From Fibrella arboris (lineage in GTDB: Bacteria; Bacteroidota; Bacteroidia; Cytophagales; Spirosomataceae), in the NCBI RefSeq assembly GCF_041321095.1, contig NZ_JBGGWE010000004.1:310001-374000 (forward strand): a stretch of 64,000 nt of DNA, in the 5' to 3' direction. Positions 8,304-17,489 of the stretch are shown here, in pieces. The notes beneath the pieces are model-generated. The model was not told the origin of the DNA. It worked only from the letters and a program-made list of their open reading frames with translations, and did no database searches. A program made the translations under genes and the position numbers. The stretch's first letter is position 1, and every line of letters starts with the position of its first letter.

Positions 8304-9170
8304 TTAGCGCCCTGCCTGTGCCCGTTTTAAAATACTGCCCAGAAAACTGCCCACAAATGTTAGTCCCATAGCCCCATACAGACTGAACGATTCCACCTCC
8401 CGATCAACGCTCGACTCGGCGGGGCCGACCACATACATATAGCCTGCCCAGATCAACATGGCCTGCAACAACGCGAGCACCCACCCTTTGTGCGGTTCAG
8501 CAAAACCGATGGCCCCCGCCGAAAAAGCAGCCAGCAGGTAAGGCCAGTGAATAACCGGGCTCTGCTTGATCACAAACAGCAGCAAGAGCGCATTGGCAAT
8601 CGTAAACGCGCCATGAATTACCAATGACCGGTTTATAAAGCCTGTATCTGTCGGTTGCAACGTACCTGGCGCCTGCTGAGCCGCAACAGCAAGCGAGGCC
8701 GCCCTGGTTAAATCCTGCTGAGCGGCTTCCTCCTGCCCTAACTGTCGGCGGGTCAATCCACGCCAATGAAAGGCCTCGGATGAGGCACCGTGGAAGATCG
8801 CTTTGTCAAAATCCTGGAAGGCCGTTTTGAAAGCTGTCTGCTGATAATGGATCTGACCGGTTTCGAGGTGCAGGTCAGCAATAGTGTCGTCGTAGCTTTT
8901 TCCGATTTCCAGTTGCTTCAAGGCAGCCAGCGGATCACCCAGCATTCGGTAGATACGGGCCAGATACAGGTAGGCTACACCCCATTTGGGTTGCGCGCCT
9001 ACCGCCTTGTTGAAATACGCCAGGGCGGCCGCATACTGTTCCGAGTTGTACAGGTCTATGCCTTCCCGAAGCTGGTCAGCCTGTTTTTCAGCGGCGCTAC
9101 GCTGGTCAGCATAGTATTTCAGGTAGATGATATAGCCCGTAAACGAGGCTACCGTTAGCAGTTCAAGCAT
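8304..9170 (-). CDS. TPR-repeat integral membrane protein
   Basis: 288 residues. A short N-terminal hydrophobic helix (about 1-20) is followed by three to four tetratricopeptide repeats between about 30 and 165 (EGIDLYNSEQYAAALAYFNKA, YLYLARIYRMLGDPLAALKQL, QIHYQQTAFKTAFQDFDKAI). Three or four transmembrane helices then occupy 185-275. No enzymatic motif is visible. A scaffold or assembly role at the inner membrane is inferred only from TPR content. It is monocistronic, with its own terminator. Confidence 0.75.
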   Translation of the reverse strand: MLELLTVASFTGYIIYLKYYADQRSAAEKQADQLREGIDLYNSEQYAAALAYFNKAVGAQPKWGVAYLYLARIYRMLGDPLAALKQLEIGKSYDDTIADLHLETGQIHYQQTAFKTAFQDFDKAIFHGASSEAFHWRGLTRRQLGQEEAAQQDLTRAASLAVAAQQAPGTLQPTDTGFINRSLVIHGAFTIANALLLLFVIKQSPVIHWPYLLAAFSAGAIGFAEPHKGWVLALLQAMLIWAGYMYVVGPAESSVDREVESFSLYGAMGLTFVGSFLGSILKRAQAGR

Positions 9171-9347
9171 AGGAAATAAGTGGCTGTACTATCAACGGTC
9201 TGCACACTCATTTTGTGCCTCAAAAACAGGGTACGGTTGGCCAGGCACTCCTTTTTCAGGAAACAGGAGACCAGCCAGCTCCCTGTCTTTACAAGCTACG
9301 TTACCTACCCGGCCATTTGATCCCGCACGGAGAACGTACCTACACAC

Positions 9348-11525
9348 ATGAAAAAAACGGGCCTTTACCTGCTGGTTCTACTACTTAGCGTTTACGCGGA
9401 TGCAGTTGCACAACGTGTGCTGGTCCAGTCTGCTACTCGTTCGCCGCAAACGGACTATGCCATCCAGCAACTGACTCAGGCACTCACCGCCCAACACTAC
9501 ACGGTGCTGGCCAACCAGCGTACTGCCAGTTACACGATTCAACTGGCCCCGACTGATCCCCGTCTGGGCGCAGAAGCCTATACCATTAAACCGCTGGGCC
9601 AACAACTCACTGTGACCGGAGGCGATGTACGCGGCCTGCTCTACGGCTGTTTGTCGCTGGCTGAAGCCCTTCAGAACGGAGTTAAACTACAACAGATAAG
9701 CGCCCAGAGAGAACGGCCCCATCTCGCGTTGCGAGCCATTAAGTTCGACCTGCCCTGGGATACCTACCGCCACAGTTACGCCCTGGATCTTCACTACAAC
9801 ACCTGCCGCGATACGCTTTACTGGCAGTCTTTTCTCGACATGATGGTGGCCAATCGGTTCAATGCCCTCAGCCTCTGGAATCTCCACCCCTACACGTTCA
9901 TGATCAGGCCAACGAATTTTCCGGCGGCCACCCCATTCACTAATCAGCAATTGGCCGAGTGGCAGGCGCTGTTCAGAAGCATTTTCAGAATGGCCAGGGA
10001 ACGGGCAATCGACACGTACCTGATCCCGTTCAATATTTTTACCAGCCCTGAATTTTCAAAAGCGTATAACGTCAATCCGGCGGTGAACAACCTGGAGCAC
10101 CGTCATTTTGTCGATGGCGACACCTCGGCCCTGGTGAAACGATACACGCGGGAGTGCGTGACGCAGGTCCTGAACGAGTACCCCGACCTTACCGGTTTTG
10201 GCTTGACGTTGGGCGAGGGTATGGGCGGTATGACACCCCAGCAGCGCGAAGACTGGATGACCGCCACCATTATTGAAGGCATGCGGCTGGCAAACCGAAA
10301 AACCAAACTGATCCACCGTATACCTTTTTCAAGCACCACCGGGTCGCTGGGAGTTACCAGTGTTGACACCGAAAAACTGACCCGCAAATCGCTGGAACGG
10401 GAAGGCGCACTCGACTTCATCGACGGCCCCGTCTGGGCTGATTTGAAATACAACTGGTCGCACGCTCACTCGACACCCACGCTGGTGAAAGTACACGGGG
10501 GCAAGCTGTACGACACCTATTTTAAACCGACGCCATCAGCCTATAAAATCACCTGGACGGCGCGCAACGAAGATTTTTTCTGCCTGCGCTGGGGTGTGCC
10601 TTCGTTTGTCAGAGCGCACATCGCGGCCAACAATCAGGCGTATGTGGGCGGCTATTTTCTGGGTTCAGAGACCTACATTCCAGCCAAAGACTATTTCACG
10701 AAGCCAGGCGGGCCCGTCAGCTGGAGCTATGCGTTTGACCGGCAATGGCTCTTTTATAAACTGTGGGGACGGCTACTATACAATCCGGCTACTCCAGACG
10801 CGGTGTTCAAGGCCGAATTCGTCAGGCGATACGGGTCGTCGGCCAGCCAGCTGCTCAATGCCTACGCACTGGCTTCCGCTACTCCTCTACGTCTGGCATC
10901 TGCTTTTGACTTTACCTGGGATTTTTCACTGTACAGCGAAGGCATGATGGCTCATGATGCCAATAAGAACGTATCGTACATTTCGGTTGAACAGCAAATT
11001 ACCCAGCCAACGCTCGACCCAACCTATGTATCGGTGAGCGATTATGTAAAGACCAAAACCGCCGGTGGCTCTTTCAACCCGGCGAGTATGACTCCGCCAG
11101 CCCTGGCAGCGCTCCTGGAAAAAGACTGCCAACAGGCGCTTAAACTGGTGCAGCCCATCAACACCTCGACCAACCGGTCCTTCTTGTATGAAGTGGCTGA
11201 CGTAAAAACCTGGGCGAATCTGGGTCTGCATCTGGCGGCCAAACTGCGGGGAGCCGTTGCCCTACAGACGTATCGGACTACCGGCCAGGCAACCATGAAG
11301 CAGGAAGCCGTTCAGCAGCTTAAAATAGCCCTTCGCTACTGGGATGAGGTGGTGGCGATAACGCGACCGCTTTACAACGACATGCCGCTGGTGCATCTGA
11401 GCGAACAGAAAAACGGCACGCCGGCCCAAAATGACGCGCTCCGTTTCCACTGGGAAAAGCTACGCCCCCTGGTTGTCCAGGACGTAACACGCGCCGAACA
11501 GGCGCAGGCGCGTGGCGTGAACTAA
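9348..11525 (+). CDS. Secreted glycoside hydrolase, family unassigned (GH20b/GH67-like N-terminal domain)
   Basis: 725 residues with a Sec signal peptide (about 1-21). Residues 22-115 look like the alpha/beta domain that precedes the barrel in GH20, GH67 and GH84 enzymes (DPRLGAEAYTIKPLGQQLTV, VRGLLYGCLSLAEALQ). Residues 125-500 look like a TIM barrel (MMVANRFNALSLWNL, IDTYLIPFNIF, GFGLTLGEGMGGM), with LGEGMG a possible acidic catalytic site near residue 290. A helical C-terminal region follows. The overall pattern recalls alpha-glucuronidase-type enzymes, but I cannot assign a CAZy family. The GH20 enzyme at 12263 has the same N-terminal domain type. A palindrome ends the transcript. Confidence 0.6.
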   Translation: MKKTGLYLLVLLLSVYADAVAQRVLVQSATRSPQTDYAIQQLTQALTAQHYTVLANQRTASYTIQLAPTDPRLGAEAYTIKPLGQQLTVTGGDVRGLLYGCLSLAEALQNGVKLQQISAQRERPHLALRAIKFDLPWDTYRHSYALDLHYNTCRDTLYWQSFLDMMVANRFNALSLWNLHPYTFMIRPTNFPAATPFTNQQLAEWQALFRSIFRMARERAIDTYLIPFNIFTSPEFSKAYNVNPAVNNLEHRHFVDGDTSALVKRYTRECVTQVLNEYPDLTGFGLTLGEGMGGMTPQQREDWMTATIIEGMRLANRKTKLIHRIPFSSTTGSLGVTSVDTEKLTRKSLEREGALDFIDGPVWADLKYNWSHAHSTPTLVKVHGGKLYDTYFKPTPSAYKITWTARNEDFFCLRWGVPSFVRAHIAANNQAYVGGYFLGSETYIPAKDYFTKPGGPVSWSYAFDRQWLFYKLWGRLLYNPATPDAVFKAEFVRRYGSSASQLLNAYALASATPLRLASAFDFTWDFSLYSEGMMAHDANKNVSYISVEQQITQPTLDPTYVSVSDYVKTKTAGGSFNPASMTPPALAALLEKDCQQALKLVQPINTSTNRSFLYEVADVKTWANLGLHLAAKLRGAVALQTYRTTGQATMKQEAVQQLKIALRYWDEVVAITRPLYNDMPLVHLSEQKNGTPAQNDALRFHWEKLRPLVVQDVTRAEQAQARGVN

Positions 11526-11529
11526 ATGC

Positions 11530-11554
11530 CCAGGTACGTTGGCAACGTACCTGG
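11530..11554. terminator. 25 bp perfect palindrome built from two CAGGTACGTT words
   Basis: Two inverted copies of the genome-abundant 10-mer, each extended by one base on either side, give 12 bp arms around a single central G. It lies 4 bp after the stop of the glycoside hydrolase and 15 bp before the convergent stop at 11570. It has no T tract, so a role as bidirectional terminator is inferred from position only. Confidence 0.6.
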
Positions 11555-11569
11555 AAAGCCCTGCTGGCA

Positions 11570-12202
11570 TCAATTTTTGGGAATCAGCGAACGGGTAAAA
11601 TCCTGAAAACGAACAGCACCCAACTCTTTGGTTGTCAACATCCTGACTGGCTTTGTTTTCGCCGTCTGCCCATTGGCGGTATACTCGAACCCCTGAAGCG
11701 AAATACTGTGTAGCCACCAGTCGGGGCGTTTTGGATCAAATTCAAACGTGATGACCTGCGTAGTTTTCTCACCGAGGCCATAGGTGCTCACGAATGAAAA
11801 CAGGTTTCCATTGAACACCACCTTTACGAACGGATCGACGAGAGAGCCGCCGCCACAGGTTGTACAGCGAAGTATCTGATCGTTATACACAGCGTTGCGC
11901 AGTTGCCCATTGGGCTGATACAACAACAGGATGACGCGCCGGGCCAGGCCACCCGGTGGGTCTTTAGGCTGGTGCTGGGTACGTTGCGCCACCAGCACTA
12001 CATCGCGCCGTTTGTCGTTGTTGATATCACCGACAAAGTGCTGATCGTAGCGGTAAACACCCGGCGTTTGGCCAATATGTCGCTGGTATAGAGCCACAGA
12101 ATCGGCAGTGAGTGGCACCCTCCCCTGTGCAAGCACCTGGGGTAGCGATAGGCCCAGTACCAGGAGCAACAGGGCGCACGTATGGCAGTATTGACGTTTC
12201 AC
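11570..12202 (-). CDS. Secreted protein of unknown function
   Basis: 210 residues with a clear Sec signal peptide ending LPQVLAQG (about residue 26). The segment HFVGDINNDKRRDVVLVAQ resembles an FG-GAP/VCBS-type calcium-binding loop (DxNxDxxxD), and a CTTCGGGS segment holds two cysteines that may form a disulfide. The rest is predicted beta-rich (VKVVFNGNLFSFVSTYG). I do not recognise the family. It lies between, and convergent or co-directional with, two glycoside hydrolases, and is followed upstream by the GH20 gene on the same strand with a 60 bp gap. Confidence 0.55.
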   Translation of the reverse strand: MKRQYCHTCALLLLVLGLSLPQVLAQGRVPLTADSVALYQRHIGQTPGVYRYDQHFVGDINNDKRRDVVLVAQRTQHQPKDPPGGLARRVILLLYQPNGQLRNAVYNDQILRCTTCGGGSLVDPFVKVVFNGNLFSFVSTYGLGEKTTQVITFEFDPKRPDWWLHSISLQGFEYTANGQTAKTKPVRMLTTKELGAVRFQDFTRSLIPKN

Positions 12203-12262
12203 GGAGAGGTAGGTTGGTGGTCGTGGTTACTACTTTCGGCGTATTCGGGTTAGGGTAACGGC

Positions 12263-14173
12263 TCACTGCTTTGGCGCCCGTTTCACCAGCTCATCACGCT
12301 TGAGGGTCAACTGGCGACCGGCCGGTTTACCGTTGCGGTAAGTAATTGCCCGGAGCGTTACGTTTCCTTCCGGAATGAGCAACGGCTGGGTATAACGCGG
12401 ACTATAGCGACCAGGCATGGTATCGTCGATTGAGTAGTAAATATCGGTGCCGGGCAATTCGCAATCGAGCATAACGGTCAGCTTGTTGTCGGCCAGCATG
12501 GTCGTTACCATGGGGTCGTAGGCGGCGCGGGCATAATTGATGTTGGCCTGCTCGGCCCGCTGCATCTGCGTTTCCATGCGGGGAATGAAACCGGCCCAGT
12601 CGCGCTGGGTACGTGGTGTCCAGAATACTTCTGACAGGGCCCAGGCGCGCGGATAAGTCATGTATTCAACATGACCAATGGTCGGCGCCTGCTCGGTCCA
12701 GAGGTTGCCTTGTCCACCCAGAATCCTGACGGAATCGACCCCAGCTGGTACGGGCTCGAAACCATAACATGTCTTCAGGCGCAGGCTGGCATAGATGCGC
12801 GGCTCGAGCGTGGGGTCGCTCTGCATATAGTCGAGGTACGCAAAGGTCGAGGGAGACATGATTACGTCATGTCCGGCTTTGGCGGCTTCGATACCGCCTT
12901 TCATGCCACGCCAGCTCATCACCGTTGCTTTTTTCGACACCGGCGCCTCCTCTTTTCCGCCTTCCAGTACCTCATCCCAGCCGATGAATTTCTTGCCTTT
13001 CGACGTGATGATCTGCTCAACACGCCGCATGAAATACCCTTGCAGCTCTTCCACCTTTGTCATGCCTTCTTTTTGCATCAAGGCCTGGCAGCCAGGGTCT
13101 TTTTCCCAATAGCCGTGATAGCACTCGTCGCCCCCTGCGTGGATATACGGACTGGGAAACAACATGGCCACCTCACCGAATATCTTATCCAGCGTACTGT
13201 ACACGTTCTCGTCTGATGGGTTCAACGTGTTGTCGACCAGCATCTTAAACTTTCCGTTACCATACCATTCCGAAAATTGTGTGCCCGGATTGACCCGTAC
13301 CGACGTGTCTTTTGTGCACGACAGTTCGGGGTAGGCCGCCAGGATAGCCATACTATGTCCGGGGACGTCAATTTCGGGGACGATAGTCACGTTTCGCGCC
13401 TGCGCATAACGAACTACCTCCCGGATCTCATCCTGGGTATAGAACCCCCCGTAGGTGGCCGCTTCGCCGGGTTTGGGGGTGGGCCGTTCGCCAAAATGAC
13501 CGTCGCGGGGTACGCGCCAGGCGCCCACACTGGTTAGTCGGGGTAATGATTTAATTTCAATACGCCACCCATTATCATCAGTCAGGTGCCAATGTAAGGT
13601 GTTGATCTTGACCTGCGCCAGCTGATCGATATAGCGCATGACGTCTGCTTTCGGGAAGAACGACCGGCTCACATCGAGCATGATACCCCGCCACCCAAAG
13701 CGAGGATAATCCACAAGCTGCACAGCAGGGACGTCGATAGTGGCGTGTCTAGCTCCTGCAGAAGCCGATTGCAGCGGCAGGAGTTGCAGGAAAGTCTGGG
13801 CGCCGTAGAATAGACCAGCGGGTTTGTTGGCCGTGATCACTACGCCTTTAGGGCCGCTACTGAGTCGGTAGCCTTCGCCGCCCAACCGGGCATCGGGCGT
13901 TGTAGTCAGCACCAGGGCAATGCTGTTTTGGTGAGCAGTAGCAGCCTGCCTACTCGTCAGGGTGAAACTACTTTGTCCGGCCAGTTGCTGGGCCAGCAGC
14001 GCCGCTACCGTTGCCGATTCGGGCTTGGTGTAGGTGATGGCCGTTGCTTGGGTCAGGGCAAACTGGCCCGCCTGCCGTTGCATGGAAACCGGCTGCGGTA
14101 TCAGGTGAATGGGTTGTTGTGCCAGGGCGACCGTGCTCAATAAAAAAAAGGCAAGGCAGAAACGAAGGTGCAT
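12263..14173 (-). CDS. Beta-N-acetylhexosaminidase, GH20
   Basis: 636 residues with a signal peptide (LLSTVALAQ). It has an N-terminal GH20b domain (about 20-145), a GH20 barrel (146-500) and a C-terminal chitobiase-type beta domain (DCELPGTDIYYSIDD..., about 560-620). The catalytic Asp-Glu pair is in YIHAGGDECYHGYW near residue 345, and HWHLTDDNGWRIEI and PEIDVPGHS are further GH20 signatures. It removes terminal N-acetylglucosamine or N-acetylgalactosamine from chitin fragments, glycans or peptidoglycan, probably in the periplasm or at the surface. It is followed on the same strand by the small secreted protein gene, 60 bp downstream. Confidence 0.95.
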   Translation of the reverse strand: MHLRFCLAFFLLSTVALAQQPIHLIPQPVSMQRQAGQFALTQATAITYTKPESATVAALLAQQLAGQSSFTLTSRQAATAHQNSIALVLTTTPDARLGGEGYRLSSGPKGVVITANKPAGLFYGAQTFLQLLPLQSASAGARHATIDVPAVQLVDYPRFGWRGIMLDVSRSFFPKADVMRYIDQLAQVKINTLHWHLTDDNGWRIEIKSLPRLTSVGAWRVPRDGHFGERPTPKPGEAATYGGFYTQDEIREVVRYAQARNVTIVPEIDVPGHSMAILAAYPELSCTKDTSVRVNPGTQFSEWYGNGKFKMLVDNTLNPSDENVYSTLDKIFGEVAMLFPSPYIHAGGDECYHGYWEKDPGCQALMQKEGMTKVEELQGYFMRRVEQIITSKGKKFIGWDEVLEGGKEEAPVSKKATVMSWRGMKGGIEAAKAGHDVIMSPSTFAYLDYMQSDPTLEPRIYASLRLKTCYGFEPVPAGVDSVRILGGQGNLWTEQAPTIGHVEYMTYPRAWALSEVFWTPRTQRDWAGFIPRMETQMQRAEQANINYARAAYDPMVTTMLADNKLTVMLDCELPGTDIYYSIDDTMPGRYSPRYTQPLLIPEGNVTLRAITYRNGKPAGRQLTLKRDELVKRAPKQ

Positions 14174-14323
14174 GTTGTTTGGGCGAGGAAATGCTGCTCA
14201 ATAGAGGGCAACAGCGATTAGGTCGATCTAATGATCTACTAGTTTAACAAAATAGCGCCACATTCTTCCAACCTTTTCCGGTGCTGGCTGCACTTTGTCA
14301 GGAACGTTAACCAAATCAACGCC

Positions 14324-14791
14324 ATGACAAAATTTTCGGCTCTTTGCCTGCTGCTGATCGGCCTGCTGTCAGCCTGTTCAACAAACACTATCGACCCGGC
14401 CGCCGAGGCCGAAACAACCAAAGCCCGGCAAGCGCAACAATGGCTGACAGGTGCCGCCAAATGGGTAGTTCAACGGGCCAGCCAGAACAACGAAGTGTAT
14501 TACGAACGCGGTGTTCAGCAACCTGGCGAGGTGGATATGGAGGTGGTGTGGCTCCGCTTCCTGCCCAACAACCGGTTTGAGGTGCAGTTCATCAGCGCAG
14601 CAAAACCCACTGAACTTTACTATAAAATCGACGGAACGACCAACGAACTGATCGTGTCGCAAACAGCTGATTTTGCCCGACCATTGAACTGGAAAACGAA
14701 GCTGGACAACATTCGCGAAAAAAGCGTCGACCTCTTCATTCAGGAAGGCGACAACGACCTGGTCACGCTGACGCTTGTGCCGCAGGAATAG
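14324..14791 (+). CDS. Small lipoprotein of unknown function
   Basis: 155 residues. A lipoprotein signal ends in the lipobox LLSAC (Cys18). The mature part is beta-rich (KWVVQRASQNNEVYYERG, DMEVVWLRFLPNNRFEVQF, LIVSQTADFARPLNWKT), resembling small lipocalin-like Bacteroidota lipoproteins, but I do not recognise a named family. It is monocistronic and convergent with the aldehyde dehydrogenase; a strong hairpin separates the two. Confidence 0.65.
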   Translation: MTKFSALCLLLIGLLSACSTNTIDPAAEAETTKARQAQQWLTGAAKWVVQRASQNNEVYYERGVQQPGEVDMEVVWLRFLPNNRFEVQFISAAKPTELYYKIDGTTNELIVSQTADFARPLNWKTKLDNIREKSVDLFIQEGDNDLVTLTLVPQE

Positions 14792-14794
14792 TCG

Positions 14795-14836
14795 ATGTGG
14801 GTTAGCTGCCATCTAAAATGAGCAGCCAACCCACAT
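14795..14836. terminator. Bidirectional terminator hairpin
   Basis: A 15 bp stem with one mismatch (ATGTGGGTTAGCTGC at 14795-14809, inverted at 14822-14836) and a 12-nt loop. It lies between the convergent stops of the lipoprotein and the aldehyde dehydrogenase. T-rich sequence follows on the plus strand. Confidence 0.85.
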
Positions 14837-14841
14837 TTCGT

Positions 14842-16368
14842 TTACTGTCCGAGCGCGGTCTGCAACGCATTCGGTAGCGCCGACTCGGGGAAGGCCTGGA
14901 AGCAGATAGGCCGCGTGAACCGGTACATAGCCGACGTACCTACCGACGTACTTCGGCTATCGGTTGTGGCGGGAAAAGGCCCACCGTGTACCATGGCGTG
15001 ATTCACTTCCACGCCCGTTGGAAACCCGTTGAAGACCAGTCGGCCTACCTTCGTGCTGAGCACATCAACCAGATCAGCGTATTCGATCAGGTCGGCTTCG
15101 GTGCCGTGGATGGTAGCCGTCAGGTGCCCATGCAGGTTGCGGGCAAACGTCATCATCTCCTCTTTCGATTCAGCAACAACGCCGACCGTCGACGGGCCGA
15201 ATACCTCTTCCGATAATTCGGGATGCGCCAGCGCGCCGGGTACGTCAGTCATCAACAGGTGGGGTTGCACGCCCTCATCCGACCAGTTGGCAGTGGCTTT
15301 TGTGCCTTCAATGGTTCGCAGCCGGGCAATGCCAGTCTGGTAAGCCTGCCGGATGCCCGCTGTGAGCATGGCACCACAGGAAGTAGCGGCCAGTTGCCGG
15401 TCAAGCTCTGCTGTGAAATCGGTTTGTCCGTTACCGACGACGAACAGGCCGGGGTTCGTACAAAACTGACCGACACCCTGTGTAACAGAAGCCGCAAACC
15501 CAGCCGCCAGGCCCGCTTTATCCTGCGCCAGCGCACCCGGCAGAAAGAAAACAGGGTTGGTGCTACCCATTTCGGCATAGACCGGGATAGGCTCGGGTCG
15601 CCGTACGGCCAGGTCGTACAGCGCCTTGCCGCCTCGGTAGGAACCTGTAAACCCAACAGCTTTTATCAACGGGTGCTGCACCAGGGCTTCGCCGACACGA
15701 TGCGTTGCCCCCTGTAGCAAAGAGAAAACGCCGGCCGGCAAACCTGTTTTCTCCAGCGCCTGGCTGATAGCCCGTCCTACCATCTCGCAGGTTGCCGGAT
15801 GCGCCGGGTGTGCTTTAAATACGACCGGGCAGCCAGCCGCCAGTGCCGACGCCGTATCACCACCCGCTACCGAAAAAGCCAGCGGAAAGTTACTGGCTCC
15901 AAATACAGCCACCGGACCCAATGCTACCTGCATCTGATGCAGCATAGCCGGTTCACCGTTCGCCTGCTTCACCAGTTGCAGGGGACTGCTGATGGCGTTG
16001 ATCCAGGTATCGGTGCGGATGAACTCAGCGAACAGGCGTAGTTGATTCACGGTGCGCCCGCGTTCACCCTCCAGGCGGGGTACAGGCAGGGCCGACTCCT
16101 GCGCAGCGGTGTCGATCAGTTGGGCGCCCAAAGCCATAATTTCCTCGGCAATGGCTTCCAGAAAAGCGGCCCGCCGGGCACCCGGCGTTTTTCGATATAC
16201 CCAGAACGCCTCGTCGGCCAGTTTCACCGCCTGATCTATTTCAGAACCGGTAGCTTCGTAAAAGACCGTGTCCATTGGCTGATCGTTATGGGGCGTAAAC
16301 GCCTGAAACTGTTCCAACCCCTCCCACGACGTTTCGCCGCCAATCAATTGTTTTCCAGTCAGTTGCAT
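14842..16368 (-). CDS. Aldehyde dehydrogenase, 2,5-dioxovalerate (alpha-ketoglutarate semialdehyde) type
   Basis: 508 residues of the ALDH superfamily. The Rossmann part carries GPVAVFGASNFPLAFSVAGG, VGFTGSYRGG and AEMGSTNPVFFLPG; the catalytic cysteine is in GVGQFCTNPGLF near residue 300. The sequence around the active site and the N-terminal TGKQLIGGE match alpha-ketoglutarate semialdehyde dehydrogenases, which oxidise 2,5-dioxopentanoate to 2-oxoglutarate with NAD(P)+. It shares direction with the upstream FAH-family gene (104 bp gap), supplying the last two steps of an oxidative (Weimberg-type) pentose or hexarate pathway. Confidence 0.88.
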   Translation of the reverse strand: MQLTGKQLIGGETSWEGLEQFQAFTPHNDQPMDTVFYEATGSEIDQAVKLADEAFWVYRKTPGARRAAFLEAIAEEIMALGAQLIDTAAQESALPVPRLEGERGRTVNQLRLFAEFIRTDTWINAISSPLQLVKQANGEPAMLHQMQVALGPVAVFGASNFPLAFSVAGGDTASALAAGCPVVFKAHPAHPATCEMVGRAISQALEKTGLPAGVFSLLQGATHRVGEALVQHPLIKAVGFTGSYRGGKALYDLAVRRPEPIPVYAEMGSTNPVFFLPGALAQDKAGLAAGFAASVTQGVGQFCTNPGLFVVGNGQTDFTAELDRQLAATSCGAMLTAGIRQAYQTGIARLRTIEGTKATANWSDEGVQPHLLMTDVPGALAHPELSEEVFGPSTVGVVAESKEEMMTFARNLHGHLTATIHGTEADLIEYADLVDVLSTKVGRLVFNGFPTGVEVNHAMVHGGPFPATTDSRSTSVGTSAMYRFTRPICFQAFPESALPNALQTALGQ

Positions 16369-16471
16369 CTGTACTTAATCTGTTAGGTAGCCCGTTAGCT
16401 CTGCTAGTATCGGTGGTCAGCTATCGGTATCGACAACGATCATGAATATGGCAAAGCTAACCGATGGTTCG

Positions 16472-17311
16472 TTATTCAACCCAGTTTACCAGCGAACCGA
16501 TCCCATCAATGGTGATGGTTATCCGGTCGGCTGATTGAAGTGTAAAGGTATTGGGTGGAACGATGCCTGTACCCGTCATCAGGAAAACTCCTTCCGGAAA
16601 GCTGCATTCCCGAAACAGGAACGACACCAGTTCGGTATGGCTGCGTTTCATCTGGTTGATCTGAATATGTTGTGAAAAGGCCACCTCGCCAGCCCGTTCA
16701 ATCGTCAGGCTGATAACGGTTTCAGGGGCAATGGGCTGGCCAGGTACGTAGAGACAGGGGCCAAGACTCGCGCAGCGGTCATAACTCTTGGCCTGGGGCA
16801 GGTACAACGGATTTTCGCCTTCGATGCTGCGCGAACTCATGTCGTTACCAACGGTGTAACCCACAATGTTGCCCGACGACGTGATAAAGAGCGTCAGTTC
16901 TGGCTCAGGTACGTCCCAGGTTGAATCGTTCCGAATCCGAACGGCGTCGTTGGTGCCAACCGTACGCCGGGCCGACGCTTTGAAGAACAGTTCCGGGCGC
17001 TCGGCTTCATATACCTTGTCGTAAAACGTATCGCCGCCCGCCACTTTCGATTCATCCATGCGGGCATCGCGGCTCCGCAGGTACGTTACCCCCGACGCCC
17101 ATACTTCCTGGCTCTGGATGGGGGCCAGAATTGGTTGATCGGCTGACCAGTCTGCCGCCAGGTCCGTGGCCCGGTCACTGTCGAAATCAGCCGTTGCGGC
17201 TTCGTAGAGGTTATCCCGATTAATGTATTCGTCCCAATTGATTGAGCCAAGCTGTTTCAACTGACCAGCCGATTCCAGTAGGATGCCGTTGTGGGTCCGG
17301 TAAATTTTCAT
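16472..17311 (-). CDS. Fumarylacetoacetate hydrolase family protein, probable 2-keto-3-deoxy-pentonate dehydratase
   Basis: 279 residues with an FAH catalytic domain from about 75. The metal-binding Glu residues are in DVPEPELTLFI, and YTVGNDMSSRSIEGENPLYLPQAKSYDRCASLGP is very close to 2-keto-3-deoxy-D-arabinonate/xylonate dehydratases. VWASGVTYLRSRDARM and MTGTGIVPP are also typical. These enzymes remove water from 2-keto-3-deoxy-pentonate to give 2,5-dioxopentanoate, the substrate of the aldehyde dehydrogenase encoded just downstream. The pair therefore supports a Weimberg-type route; upstream sugar dehydrogenase and dehydratase genes are not in view. Confidence 0.82.
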   Translation of the reverse strand: MKIYRTHNGILLESAGQLKQLGSINWDEYINRDNLYEAATADFDSDRATDLAADWSADQPILAPIQSQEVWASGVTYLRSRDARMDESKVAGGDTFYDKVYEAERPELFFKASARRTVGTNDAVRIRNDSTWDVPEPELTLFITSSGNIVGYTVGNDMSSRSIEGENPLYLPQAKSYDRCASLGPCLYVPGQPIAPETVISLTIERAGEVAFSQHIQINQMKRSHTELVSFLFRECSFPEGVFLMTGTGIVPPNTFTLQSADRITITIDGIGSLVNWVE

Positions 17312-17424
17312 GCGTTAATTGTGAGGAAACGAGTATAAGGTGTTCAGGAGCAAAGGGCTAATTTACGGCCAACATACTCATTGGCGGATGCGCCGAAACT
17401 ATTCGCGCGCTTACGCTCGTTACC

Positions 17425-17432
17425 TAACTTTG
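17425..17432 (+). promoter_or_regulatory. Possible -7 promoter box (TAACTTTG) for mnmA
   Basis: An exact match to TAnnTTTG, 57 bp before the mnmA start, in the divergent gap with the FAH-family gene. No convincing -33 TTG at the expected spacing was found. Confidence 0.45.
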
Positions 17433-17489
17433 CATCGTTTATATTCTACCAACACTCAGATCGCCGGACTTTGAATCCGGTCAGATGCT

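Noticed and set aside
14930..14963. Inverted TAGCCGA / TCGGCTA with two GACGTAC words
   Set aside because: It falls within the coding region of the aldehyde dehydrogenase and is explained by codons plus the locally abundant word.
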